Positions 26,835 to 36,649 of a stretch of 64,000 nucleotides of DNA are shown here, in pieces. Position 1 is the first letter of the stretch; every line of letters begins with the position of its first letter. Under the pieces are notes generated by a model, which searched no databases, was not told where the DNA came from, and worked only from the letters and a program-made list of their open reading frames with translations. A program made the position numbers and the translations under genes. Source of the DNA: Luzula sylvatica (taxonomy: Eukaryota > Streptophyta > Magnoliopsida > Poales > Juncaceae); contig OX326958.1 in assembly GCA_946800325.1 (NCBI GenBank), positions 16,210,992-16,274,991 of the forward strand, in the 5' to 3' direction.

Positions 26835-28545
26835 TTGAATCGAAAAACAAACTTTCTTAGTGTTTGTGAAATTTGGTGAAAAGTTATGTAGTAAAAGATA
26901 CGATACAAATGATCTAGAAACACGTTATTTGAACTCCTCAAAGCGTTAAAATCTTGTTTTGAATCGAAAAACAAACTTTCTTAGTGTTTGTGAAATTTGG
27001 TGAAAAGTTATGTACTAAAAGATACGATACAAATGATCTAAAAACACGTTATTTGAACTCCTCAAAGCGTTAAAATCTGGTTTTGAATCGAAAAACAAAC
27101 TTTCTTAGTGTTTGTGAAATTTGGTGAAAAGTTATGTACTAAAAGATACGATACAAATGATCTAAAAACACGTTATTTGAACTCCTCAAAGCGTTAAAAT
27201 CTGGTTTTGAATCGAAAAACAAACTTTCTTAGTGTTTGTGAAATTTGGCGAAAACTTATGTAGTAAAAGATACGATACTAATGATCTAGGAACACGTTAT
27301 TTGAACTCCTCAAAGCGTTAAAATCTTGTTTTGAATCGAAAAACAAACTTTCTTAGTGTTTGTGAAATTTGGTGAAAAGTTATGTACTGAAAGATACGAT
27401 ACAAATGATCTAAAAACACGTTATTTGAACTCCTCAAAGCGTTAAAATCTTGTTTTGAATCGAAAAACAAACTTTCTTAGTGTTTGTGAAATTTGGTGAA
27501 ACGTTATGTAGTAAAAGATACGATACAAATGATCTAGAAACACGTTATTTGAACTCCTCAAAGCGTTAAAATCTTGTTTTGAATCGAAAAACAAACTTTC
27601 TTAGTGTTTGTTAAATTTGGTGAAAAGTTATGTACTAAAGGATACGATACAAATGATCTAAAAACACGTTATTTGAACTCCTCAAAGCGTTAAAATCTGG
27701 TTTTGAATCGAAAAACAAACTTTCTTAGTGTTTGTGAAATTTGGTGAAAAGTTATGTACTAAAAGATACGATACAAATGATCTAAAAACACGTTATTTGA
27801 ACTCCTCAAAGCGTTAAAATCTTGTTTTGAATCGAAAAACAAACTTTCTTAGTGTTTGTGAAATTTGGTGAAAAGTTATGTAGTAAAAGATACGATACAA
27901 ATGATCTAGAAACACGTTATTTGAACTCCTCATAGCGTTAAAATCTTGTTTTGAATCGAAAAACAAACTTTCTTAGTGTTTGTGAAATTTGGTGAAAAGT
28001 TATGTACTAAAAGATACGATACAAATGATCTAAAAACTTGTTATTTGAACACCTCAAAGCGTTAAAATCTTGTTTTGAATCGAAAAACAAACTTTCTTAG
28101 TGTTTGTGAAATTTGGTGAAAAGTTATGTACTGAAAGATACGATACAAATGATCTAAAAACACGTTATTTGAACTCCTCAAAGCGTTAAAATCTGGTTTT
28201 GAATCGAAAAACAAACTTTCTTAGTGTTTGTGAAATTTGGCGAAAAGTTATGTAGTAAAAGATACGATACTAATGATCTAGGAACACGTTATTTGAACTC
28301 CTCAAAGCGTTAAAATCTTGTTTTGAATCGAAAAACAAACTTTCTTAGTGTTTGTGAAATTTGGTGAAAAGTTATGTACTGAAAGATACGATACAAATGA
28401 TCTAAAAACACGTTATTTGAACTCCTCAAAGCGTTAAAATCTTGTTTTGAATCGAAAAACAAACTTTCTTAGTGTTTGTGAAATTTGGTGAAAAGTTATG
28501 TAGTAAAAGATACGATACAAATGATCTAGAAACACGTTATTTGAA
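26835..28545 (+). repeat. 1.7-kb block duplicated 5828 bp away, copy 1
   Basis: Matches 32663-34373 at an offset of 47 monomers. Shared rare markers: AAAACTTATG (27255/33083), GTTTGTTAAATTT (27612/33440) and CTAAAGGATAC (27640/33468). Only a few substitutions separate the copies (for example AATTTGG at 32904 and TACTGA against TACTAA near 28132). Confidence 0.82.
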
Positions 28546-31500
28546 CTCTTCATAGCGTTAAAATCTTGTTTTGAATCGAAAAACAAACTTTCTTAGTGTT
28601 TGTGAAATTTAGTGAAAAGTTATGTACTAAAAGATACGATACAAATGATCTAAAAACTTGTTATTTGAACACCTCAAAGCGTTAAAATCTTGTTTTGAAT
28701 CGAAAAACAAACTTTCTTAGTGTTTGTGAAATTTGGTGAAAAGTTATGTACTAAAAGATACGATACAAATGATCTAAAAACAAGTTATTTGAACTCCTCA
28801 AAGCGTTAAAATCTTGTTTTGAATCGAAAAACAAACTTTCTTAGTGTTTGTGAAATTTGGTGAAAAGTTATGTAGTAAAAGATACGATACAAATGATCTA
28901 GAAACACGTTATTTGAACTCCTCATAGCGTTAAAATCTTGTTTTGAATCGAAAAACAAACTTTCTTAGTGTTTGTGAAATTTGGTGAAAAGTTATGTACT
29001 AAAAGATACGATACAAATGATCTAAAAACTTGTTATTTGAACACCTCAAAGCGTTAAAATCTTGTTTTGAATCGAAAAACAAACTTTCTTAGTGTTTGTG
29101 AAATTTGGTGAAAAGTTATGTACTAAAAGATACGATACAAATGATCTAAAAACAAGTTATTTGAACTCCTCAAAGCGTTAAAATCTTGTTTTGAATCGAA
29201 AAACAAACTTTCTTAGTGTTTGTGAAATTTGGTGAAAAATTATGTACTGAAAGATACGATACAAATGATCTAAAAACACGTTATTTGAACTCCTCAAAGC
29301 GTTAAAATCTTGTTTTGAATCGAAAAACAAACTTTCTTAGTGTTTGTGAAATTTGGTGAAACGTTATGTAGTAAAAGATACGATACAAATGATCTAGAAA
29401 CACGTTATTTGAACTCCTCAAAGCGTTAAAATCTTGTTTTGAATCGAAAAACAAACTTTCTTAGTGTTTGTGAAATTTGGTGAAAAGTTATGTACTAAAG
29501 GATACGATACAAATGATCTAAAAACACGTTATTTGAACTCCTCAAAGCGTTAAAATCTGGTTTTGAATCGAAAAACAAACTTTCTTAGTGTTTGTGAAAT
29601 TTGGTGAAAAGTTATGTACTAAAAGATACGATACAAATGATCTAAAAACACGTTATTTGAACTCCTCAAAGCGTTAAAATCTTGTTTTGAATCGAAAAAC
29701 AAACTTTCTTAGTGTTTGTGAAATTTGGTGAAAAGTTATGTACTAAAAGATACGATACAAATGATCTAAAAACACGTTATTTGAACTCCTCAAAGCGTTA
29801 AAATCTGGTTTTGAATCGAAAAACAAACTTTCTTAGTGTTTGTGAAATTTGGCGAAAAGTTATGTAGTAAAAGATACGATACTAATGATCTAGGAACACG
29901 TTATTTGAACTCCTCAAAGCGTTAAAATCTTGTTTTGAATCGAAAAACAAACTTTCTTAGTGTTTGTGAAATTTGGTGAAAAGTTATGTACTGAAAGATA
30001 CGATACAAATGATCTAAAAACACGTTATTTGAACTCCTCAAAGCGTTAAAATCTTGTTTTGAATCGAAAAACAAACTTTCTTAGTGTTTGTGAAATTTGG
30101 TGAAAAGTTATGTACTAAAAGATACGATACAAATGATCTAAAAACACGTTATTTGAACTCCTCAAAGCGTTAAAATCTGGTTTTGAATCGAAAAACAAAC
30201 TTTCTTAGTGTTTGTGAAATTTGGCGAAAAGTTATGTAGTAAAAGATACGATACTAATGATCTAGGAACACGTTATTTGAACTCCTCAAAGCGTTAAAAT
30301 CTTGTTTTGAATCGAAAAACAAACTTTCTTAGTGTTTGTGAAATTTGGTGAAAAGTTATGTACTGAAAGATACGATACAAATGATCTAAAAACACGTTAT
30401 TTGAACTCCTCAAAGCGTTAAAATCTTGTTTTGAATCGAAAAACAAACTTTCTTAGTGTTTGTGAAATTTGGTGAAACGTTATGTAGTAAAAGATACGAT
30501 ACAAATGATCTAGAAACACGTTATTTGAACTCCTCAAAGCGTTAAAATCTGGTTTTGAATCGAAAAACAAACTTTCTTAGTGTTTGTGAAATTTGGTGAA
30601 AAGTTATGTACTAAAAGATACGATACAAATGATCTAAAAACACGTTATTTGAACTCCTCAAAGCGTTAAAATCTGGTTTTGAATCGAAAAACAAACTTTC
30701 TTAGTGTTTGTGAAATTTGGCGAAAAGTTATGTAGTAAAAGATACGATACAAATGATCTAGGAACACGTTATTTGAACTCCTCAAAGCGTTAAAATCTTG
30801 TTTTGAATCGAAAAACAAACTTTCTTAGTGTTTGTGAAATTTGGTGAAACGTTATGTAGTAAAAGATACGATACAAATGATCTAGAAACACGTTATTTGA
30901 ACTCCTCAAAGCGTTAAAATCTGGTTTTGAATCGAAAAACAAACTTTCTTAGTGTTTGTGAAATTTGGTGAAAAGTTATGTACTAAAAGATACGATACAA
31001 ATGATCTAAAAACACGTTATTTGAACTCCTCAAAGCGTTAAAATCTGGTTTTGAATCGAAAAACAAACTTTCTTAGTGTTTGTGAAATTTGGCGAAAAGT
31101 TATGTAGTAAAAGATACGATACTAATGATCTAGGAACACGTTATTTGAACTCCTCAAAGCGTTAAAATCTTGTTTTGAATCGAAAAACAAACTTTCTTAG
31201 TGTTTGTGAAATTTGGTGAAAAGTTATGTACTGAAAGATACGATACAAATGATCTAAAAACACGTTATTTGAACTCCTCAAAGCGTTAAAATCTTGTTTT
31301 GAATCGAAAAACAAACTTTCTTAGTGTTTGTGAAATTTGGTGAAAAGTTATGTAGTAAAAGATACGATACAAATGATCTAGAAACACGTTATTTGAACTC
31401 CTCATAGCGTTAAAATCTTGTTTTGAATCGAAAAACAAACTTTCTTAGTGTTTGTGAAATTTGGTGAAAAGTTATGTACTAAAAGATACGATACAAATGA

Positions 31501-32662
31501 TCTAAAAACTTGTTATTTGAACACCTCAAAGCGTTAAAATCTTGTTTTGAATCGAAAAACAAACTTTCTTAGTGTTTGTGAAATTTGGTGAAAAGTTATG
31601 TACTAAAAGATACGATACAAATGATCTAAAAACAAGTTATTTGAACTCCTCAAAGCGTTAAAATCTTGTTTTGAATCGAAAAACAAACTTTCTTAGTGTT
31701 TGTGAAATTTGGTGAAAAGTTATGTAGTAAAAGATACGATACAAATGATCTAGAAACACGTTATTTGAACTCCTCATAGCGTTAAAATCTTGTTTTGAAT
31801 CGAAAAACAAACTTTCTTAGTGTTTGTGAAATTTGGTGAAAAGTTATGTACTAAAAGATACGATACAAATGATCTAAAAACTTGTTATTTGAACACCTCA
31901 AAGCGTTAAAATCTTGTTTTGAATCGAAAAACAAACTTTCTTAGTGTTTGTGAAATTTGGTGAAAAGTTATGTACTAAAAGATACGATACAAATGATCTA
32001 AAAACTTGTTATTTGAACACCTCAAAGCGTTAAAATCTTGTTTTGAATCGAAAAACAAACTTTCTTAGTGTTTGTGAAATTTGGTGAAAAGTTATGTACT
32101 AAAAGATACGATACAAATGATCTAAAAACAAGTTATTTGAACTCCTCAAAGCGTTAAAATCTTGTTTTGAATCGAAAAACAAACTTTCTTAGTGTTTGTG
32201 AAATTTGGTGAAACGTTATGTAGTAAAAGATACGATACAAATGATCTAGAAACACGTTATTTGAACTCCTCAAAGCGTTAAAATCTGGTTTTGAATCGAA
32301 AAACAAACTTTCTTAGTGTTTGTGAAATTTTGTGAAAAGTTATGTACTAAAAGATACGATACAAATGATCTAAAAACACGTTATTTGAACTCCTCAAAGC
32401 GTTAAAATCTGGTTTTGAATCGAAAAACAAACTTTCTTAGTGTTTGTGAAATTTGGCGAAAAGTTATGTAGTAAAAGATACGATACTAATGATCTAGGAA
32501 CACGTTATTTGAACTCCTCAAAGCGTTAAAATCTTGTTTTGAATCGAAAAACAAACTTTCTTAGTGTTTGTGAAATTTGGTGAAAAGTTATGTACTGAAA
32601 GATACGATACAAATGATCTAAAAACACGTTATTTGAACTCCTCAAAGCGTTAAAATCTTGTT

Positions 32663-34373
32663 TTGAATCGAAAAACAAACTTTCTTAGTGTTTGTGAAAT
32701 TTGGTGAAAAGTTATGTAGTAAAAGATACGATACAAATGATCTAGAAACACGTTATTTGAACTCCTCAAAGCGTTAAAATCTTGTTTTGAATCGAAAAAC
32801 AAACTTTCTTAGTGTTTGTGAAATTTGGTGAAAAGTTATGTACTAAAAGATACGATACAAATGATCTAAAAACACGTTATTTGAACTCCTCAAAGCGTTA
32901 AAATTTGGTTTTGAATCGAAAAACAAACTTTCTTAGTGTTTGTGAAATTTGGTGAAAAGTTATGTACTAAAAGATACGATACAAATGATCTAAAAACACG
33001 TTATTTGAACTCCTCAAAGCGTTAAAATCTGGTTTTGAATCGAAAAACAAACTTTCTTAGTGTTTGTGAAATTTGGCGAAAACTTATGTAGTAAAAGATA
33101 CGATACTAATGATCTAGGAACACGTTATTTGAACTCCTCAAAGCGTTAAAATCTTGTTTTGAATCGAAAAACAAACTTTCTTAGTGTTTGTGAAATTTGG
33201 TGAAAAGTTATGTACTGAAAGATACGATACAAATGATCTAAAAACACGTTATTTGAACTCCTCAAAGCGTTAAAATCTTGTTTTGAATCGAAAAACAAAC
33301 TTTCTTAGTGTTTGTGAAATTTGGTGAAACGTTATGTAGTAAAAGATACGATACAAATGATCTAGAAACACGTTATTTGAACTCCTCAAAGCGTTAAAAT
33401 CTTGTTTTGAATCGAAAAACAAACTTTCTTAGTGTTTGTTAAATTTGGTGAAAAGTTATGTACTAAAGGATACGATACAAATGATCTAAAAACACGTTAT
33501 TTGAACTCCTCAAAGCGTTAAAATCTGGTTTTGAATCGAAAAACAAACTTTCTTAGTGTTTGTGAAATTTGGTGAAAAGTTATGTACTAAAAGATACGAT
33601 ACAAATGATCTAAAAACACGTTATTTGAACTCCTCAAAGCGTTAAAATCTTGTTTTGAATCGAAAAACAAACTTTCTTAGTGTTTGTGAAATTTGGTGAA
33701 AAGTTATGTAGTAAAAGATACGATACAAATGATCTAGAAACACGTTATTTGAACTCCTCATAGCGTTAAAATCTTGTTTTGAATCGAAAAACAAACTTTC
33801 TTAGTGTTTGTGAAATTTGGTGAAAAGTTATGTACTAAAAGATACGATACAAATGATCTAAAAACTTGTTATTTGAACACCTCAAAGCGTTAAAATCTTG
33901 TTTTGAATCGAAAAACAAACTTTCTTAGTGTTTGTGAAATTTGGTGAAAAGTTATGTACTAAAAGATACGATACAAATGATCTAAAAACACGTTATTTGA
34001 ACTCCTCAAAGCGTTAAAATCTGGTTTTGAATCGAAAAACAAACTTTCTTAGTGTTTGTGAAATTTGGCGAAAAGTTATGTAGTAAAAGATACGATACTA
34101 ATGATCTAGGAACACGTTATTTGAACTCCTCAAAGCGTTAAAATCTTGTTTTGAATCGAAAAACAAACTTTCTTAGTGTTTGTGAAATTTGGTGAAAAGT
34201 TATGTACTGAAAGATACGATACAAATGATCTAAAAACACGTTATTTGAACTCCTCAAAGCGTTAAAATCTTGTTTTGAATCGAAAAACAAACTTTCTTAG
34301 TGTTTGTGAAATTTGGTGAAAAGTTATGTAGTAAAAGATACGATACAAATGATCTAGAAACACGTTATTTGAA
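32663..34373 (+). repeat. 1.7-kb block duplicated at 5828 bp, copy 2
   Basis: Second, non-adjacent copy of the block at 26835. The material between the copies is also satellite, and a further short stretch (about 23.4-23.9 and 29.2-29.7 kb, sharing CTAAAGGATAC) has the same 5828-bp offset, so a larger duplication may have been partly overwritten. Confidence 0.8.
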
Positions 34374-34647
34374 CTCCTCAAAGCGTTAAAATCTTGTTTT
34401 GAATCGAAAAACAAACTTTCTTAGTGTTCGTGAAATTTGGTGAAAAGTTATGTACTAAAAGATACGATACAAATGATCTAAAAACACGTTATTTGAACTC
34501 CTCAAAGCATTAAAATCTGGTTTTGAATCGAAAAACAAACTTTCTTAGTGTTTGTGAAATTTGGTGAAAAGTTATGTACTAAAAGATACGATACAAATGA
34601 TCTAAAAACACGTTATTTGAACTCCTCAAAGCGTTAAAATCTTGTTT

Positions 34648-34652
34648 TGAAT
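34648..34652 (+). repeat. Target-site duplication, left copy (TGAAT)
   Basis: Monomer positions 52-56, directly before the LTR. The identical five bases follow the LTR at 36224. Five-base duplications are usual for LTR-retrotransposon integration. Confidence 0.9.
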
Positions 34653-35103
34653 TGATGAACGGGTTTTCGATCGCTTTTTAATTTGAGATATCGTTGTATG
34701 TGAAAACCAATTCAATCAACAAGTTTGGAAATATATGTGTATAGTGGAAATATGAAAGTTCGTTCCGCGAGGAGTATATGCGTCGAATAATGAATCAAAA
34801 CAAGCAAAAATGAAAAGGGCAGAAACTTTTCCACAGAGAGCTATTGCGTCAAAATATGATTAAGATTCAGATCATTAAAATAAATATTTCGAAGTTTCCA
34901 AAATTAATGAAAATTAGTCTACAGAGAGGTCTGAATGTTATCAAATTTATCCTAAAATTTCAAACAATTTGGACAAAGGAATAAAAAGTTATTAACGAAT
35001 TACAATCAGGTCTCCGAAAAACAGTACCCTGGAAACAGCAGGTTTTCAGTTTATGTGACAGTATTCAAAAATTCATATCAATTCGAATATTTCATGAAAT
35101 TCT
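34653..35103 (+). other. AT-rich 5' part of the LTR, no feature seen
   Basis: This 450-bp stretch follows the LTR start. It contains no ORF of note, no tandem repeat and no recognisable RNA gene. In the LTR model it is the distal U3 region. Confidence 0.6.
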
Positions 35104-35167
35104 ATGATTCAAAAAGTTCCCGAAACTAGAAATCAAGATCTACGCAGAACAAAAAGAGAACAAAAAT

Positions 35168-35209
35168 ATCACACAAAGAGAGCAAATTATCACACAAAGA
35201 GAGCAAAAG
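35168..35209 (+). repeat. 21-bp tandem duplication in the LTR
   Basis: ATCACACAAAGAGAGCAAA recurs at 35168 and 35189, period 21 bp, with the last bases differing (TT then AG). It falls within the longest open frame of the insert (35104-35526), where it gives a repeated HTKRA peptide; this looks like chance coding. Confidence 0.85.
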
Positions 35210-35401
35210 ATCGATTGCAAGAAACAAGATTTCAGCAAGAACTAGATTCAAACAAGGGTTTCTTTACACAACTTCAAAACAATCATTCAACATACAAGAA
35301 ATTCAAGATAGAAAAGAATACACCTAGATTGAGTAAAGAAAAGCTTCAACGCGTCAAGAAGAGCCTCCTTTTCCTCGCTAGTGTTGTCGCTCAATTGACC
35401 A

Positions 35402-35669
35402 CCGAAAGGAGAATGCTCCGAGTCACGGCAAGCTTGCTTCGCTGGTCACCGAAAGGAAAGAATCCTCAAGTCACGGACTCACTAGATGAAAGGTCACCAA
35501 AAGGAGAGGCTCCGAGTCATGGTTGACACCTTCACTAAGCTCCGAAAGAGGAAACCACCCAGTCACGGTCTCAACACAACTCCACAAGTCCCGAAAGGAG
35601 AAAATCCCCGAGTCACGGTTAGTCTCGAGAAAGGTCGATTCGCCGAAAGGAAGGATGTCCAAGTCACGG
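35402..35669 (+). repeat. Six-copy ~48-bp minisatellite in the LTR
   Basis: Six imperfect copies of a two-part motif: CCGAAAGGA-like, then about eight bases, then CCGAGTCACGG-like. Copies start near 35402, 35449, 35496, 35542, 35591 and 35643, spacing 46-52 bp. The AGTCACGG end is kept in five copies and is AGTCATGG in the third; the spacer between motifs varies freely. It lies about 140 bp upstream of the TATA-like box, the place where U3 enhancer repeats occur in many LTRs. Regulatory function is inference. Confidence 0.85.
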
Positions 35670-35740
35670 TCGAATCTCCCGAACAATCGAGTAGCATCTT
35701 GAATGGTTCTTGATGTTCTTGAAAGTTCTTGGAAGTGCTT

Positions 35741-35780
35741 AGAGAGAGAGAGAGAGAAAGGGGGGAGGGAAGAAGAAGCA
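35741..35780 (+). repeat. GA-rich microsatellite upstream of the TATA-like box
   Basis: A run of eight AG units (35741-35756) grades into G- and A-only sequence with a stretch of six G. Apart from one C just past 35779, the + strand is purine throughout, so the segment is a homopurine tract. GA/CT tracts are common in plant core promoters, and this one ends about 27 bp before the TATA-like box. Confidence 0.8.
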
Positions 35781-35806
35781 ATCTCTGCCCAAGGGCCTTG
35801 GGGTCT

Positions 35807-35814
35807 TATTTATA
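35807..35814 (+). promoter_or_regulatory. TATA-like box of the LTR (TATTTATA context)
   Basis: The string CTTATTTATAGTG at 35805-35817 resembles plant LTR TATA boxes. It sits two-thirds into the LTR and is flanked by two copies of CCTTGGGG (35796 and 35819). If used, transcription would begin near 35840, which would mark the U3/R border. Assigned by motif and position only. Confidence 0.6.
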
Positions 35815-35986
35815 GTGTCCTTGGGGATTTCCCATTGGCCGAGAGATGGGTGAGAGGATTGAGGGTAGTTGGGGATGGTAGGTGAGGTTGGTGGGGCTGT
35901 AGAGTGGCAATTGTGTGAGTGGTTTTCGAGTAGAGTTTGGTGTAATGTCTTATGTTGATGATTATTTGCCTTCTCCTTCACACGTG

Positions 35987-36003
35987 TACCGAATTGGTCG
36001 GTA
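35987..36003 (+). other. Short hairpin in the LTR (TACCGA/TCGGTA)
   Basis: Perfect 6-bp arms TACCGA (35987-35992) and TCGGTA (35998-36003) with a 5-base loop. It directly adjoins the palindrome ACACGTGT (35980-35987), which contains a CACGTG G-box core. It lies downstream of the proposed start, so it would be in R/U5 RNA. Function unknown. Confidence 0.55.
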
Positions 36004-36091
36004 TGATATATCGATTTTAATGGCGCGAGGAGACGAAGGCAACTACACTCTTGGATTGCCGAGAATTCCCATCTAAAACCTGTAATTAAGC

Positions 36092-36097
36092 AATAAA
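36092..36097 (+). terminator. Poly(A) signal AATAAA of the LTR
   Basis: Canonical AATAAA about 285 bp after the TATA-like box and 126 bp before the LTR end, with TTGTATATATAAA following at 36143. Order TATA, AATAAA, LTR end supports + orientation of the element. Confidence 0.55.
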
Positions 36098-36223
36098 ACA
36101 CACTTAGTGAAGAAATATTCTTGTTATCTCAAATATGAACAATTGTATATATAAAGTTGTGATTGAAAAGGGCTAAAATCCCCAAATTAGCTATCAAAAA
36201 GGTGCTTTATTTTCCTCTTATCA

Positions 36224-36228
36224 TGAAT
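36224..36228 (+). repeat. Target-site duplication, right copy (TGAAT)
   Basis: Direct repeat of 34648-34652; the satellite resumes here at monomer position 52. Confidence 0.9.
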
Positions 36229-36649
36229 CGAAAAACAAACTTTCTTAGTGTTTGTGAAATTTGGCGAAAAGTTATGTAGTAAAAGATACGATACTAATGA
36301 TCTAGAAACACGTTATTTGAACTCCTCAAAGCGTTAAAATCTTGTTTTGAATCGAAAAACAAACTTTCTTAGTGTTCGTGAAATTTGGTGAAAAGTTATG
36401 TACTAAAAGATACGATACAAATGATCTAAAAACACGTTATTTGAACTCCTCAAAGCATTAAAATCTGGTTTTGAATCGAAAAACAAACTTTCTTAGTGTT
36501 TGTGAAATTTGGTGAAAAGTTATGTACTAAAAGATACGATACAAATGATCTAAAAACACGTTGTTTGAACTCCTCAAAGCGTTAAAATCTGGTTTTGAAT
36601 CGAAAAACAAACTTTCTTAGTGTTTGTGAAATTTGGCGAAAAGTTATGT

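Larger units (their letters stand above)
1..34652 (+). repeat. 124-bp satellite array, left block (279 monomers + 56 bp)
   Basis: Head-to-tail repeat of a 124-bp monomer. I set the phase at ATGATC, which falls at 1, 125, 249, 373 and so on up to 34597, exactly 1 + 124n, so there is no net insertion or deletion in 34.6 kb. Consensus landmarks by monomer position are: ATGATCTA 1-8, CACGTTATTTGAAC 13-26, AAAGCGTTAAAATC 32-45, GTTTTGAATCG 48-58, ACAAAC 63-68, TTAGTGTTTGTG 73-84, AAAGTTATGTA 96-106, GATACGATAC 113-122. Variation is mostly at positions 8-16, 26-33, 37, 47-48, 92, 98, 107-109 and 117-123. There is no coding potential: stops occur in every frame of each monomer. The array starts before the window. 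Function is not visible; satellites of this size and homogeneity are typical of centromeric or pericentromeric heterochromatin, which is inference here. Confidence 0.98.
34653..36223 (+). mobile_element. Solo LTR of an unidentified LTR retrotransposon
   Basis: A 1571-bp non-satellite sequence begins TGATGA and ends TTATCA (TG...CA ends, TGAT/ATCA inverted) between two copies of TGAAT. Taking out the element plus one TGAAT rejoins monomer positions 56 and 57 exactly, so both boundaries are fixed to the base. It has no gag, protease, reverse transcriptase or integrase, and I see no second copy of its start inside it, so it is a lone LTR rather than a complete or simply truncated element. Probable parts, all on the + strand: long U3 with tandem repeats, a TATA-like box at 35807, and a poly(A) signal at 36092. 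G+C is low in the first ~700 bases and higher around 35350-35900. The TGATG start is also seen, as far as I recall, in CRM-type centromeric chromoviruses, but I cannot assign a lineage. Solo LTRs arise by recombination between the two LTRs of a full element. Confidence 0.88.

Noticed and set aside
1..34652. CRISPR-like regular repeats
   Set aside because: There are no unique spacers: the whole 124-bp unit repeats without a gap, so it is a satellite.
35104..35526. 140-residue open frame on the + strand in the insert
   Set aside because: It lies in the U3 part of the LTR, its first part is low-complexity and rich in K, R and Q with a repeat caused by the 21-bp duplication, and its end runs through the minisatellite. 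It shows no recognisable domain. I treat it as chance.
35471..35885. Several short overlapping frames of 60-75 residues on both strands
   Set aside because: All lie within the GC-richer LTR segment where stops are rarer, and they overlap one another in different frames; no coding signature.
35739..36101. 120-residue open frame on the - strand
   Set aside because: It covers the GA tract, TATA-like box and poly(A) signal of the LTR in antisense and shows no domain; chance frame.
34653..36223. DNA transposon or complete short retroelement (LARD, TRIM) instead of a solo LTR
   Set aside because: Terminal inversion is limited to TGAT/ATCA, there is no long terminal inverted repeat, and no direct terminal repeat is found inside, so two LTRs are not present. 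The 5-bp TSD with TG...CA fits an LTR best.
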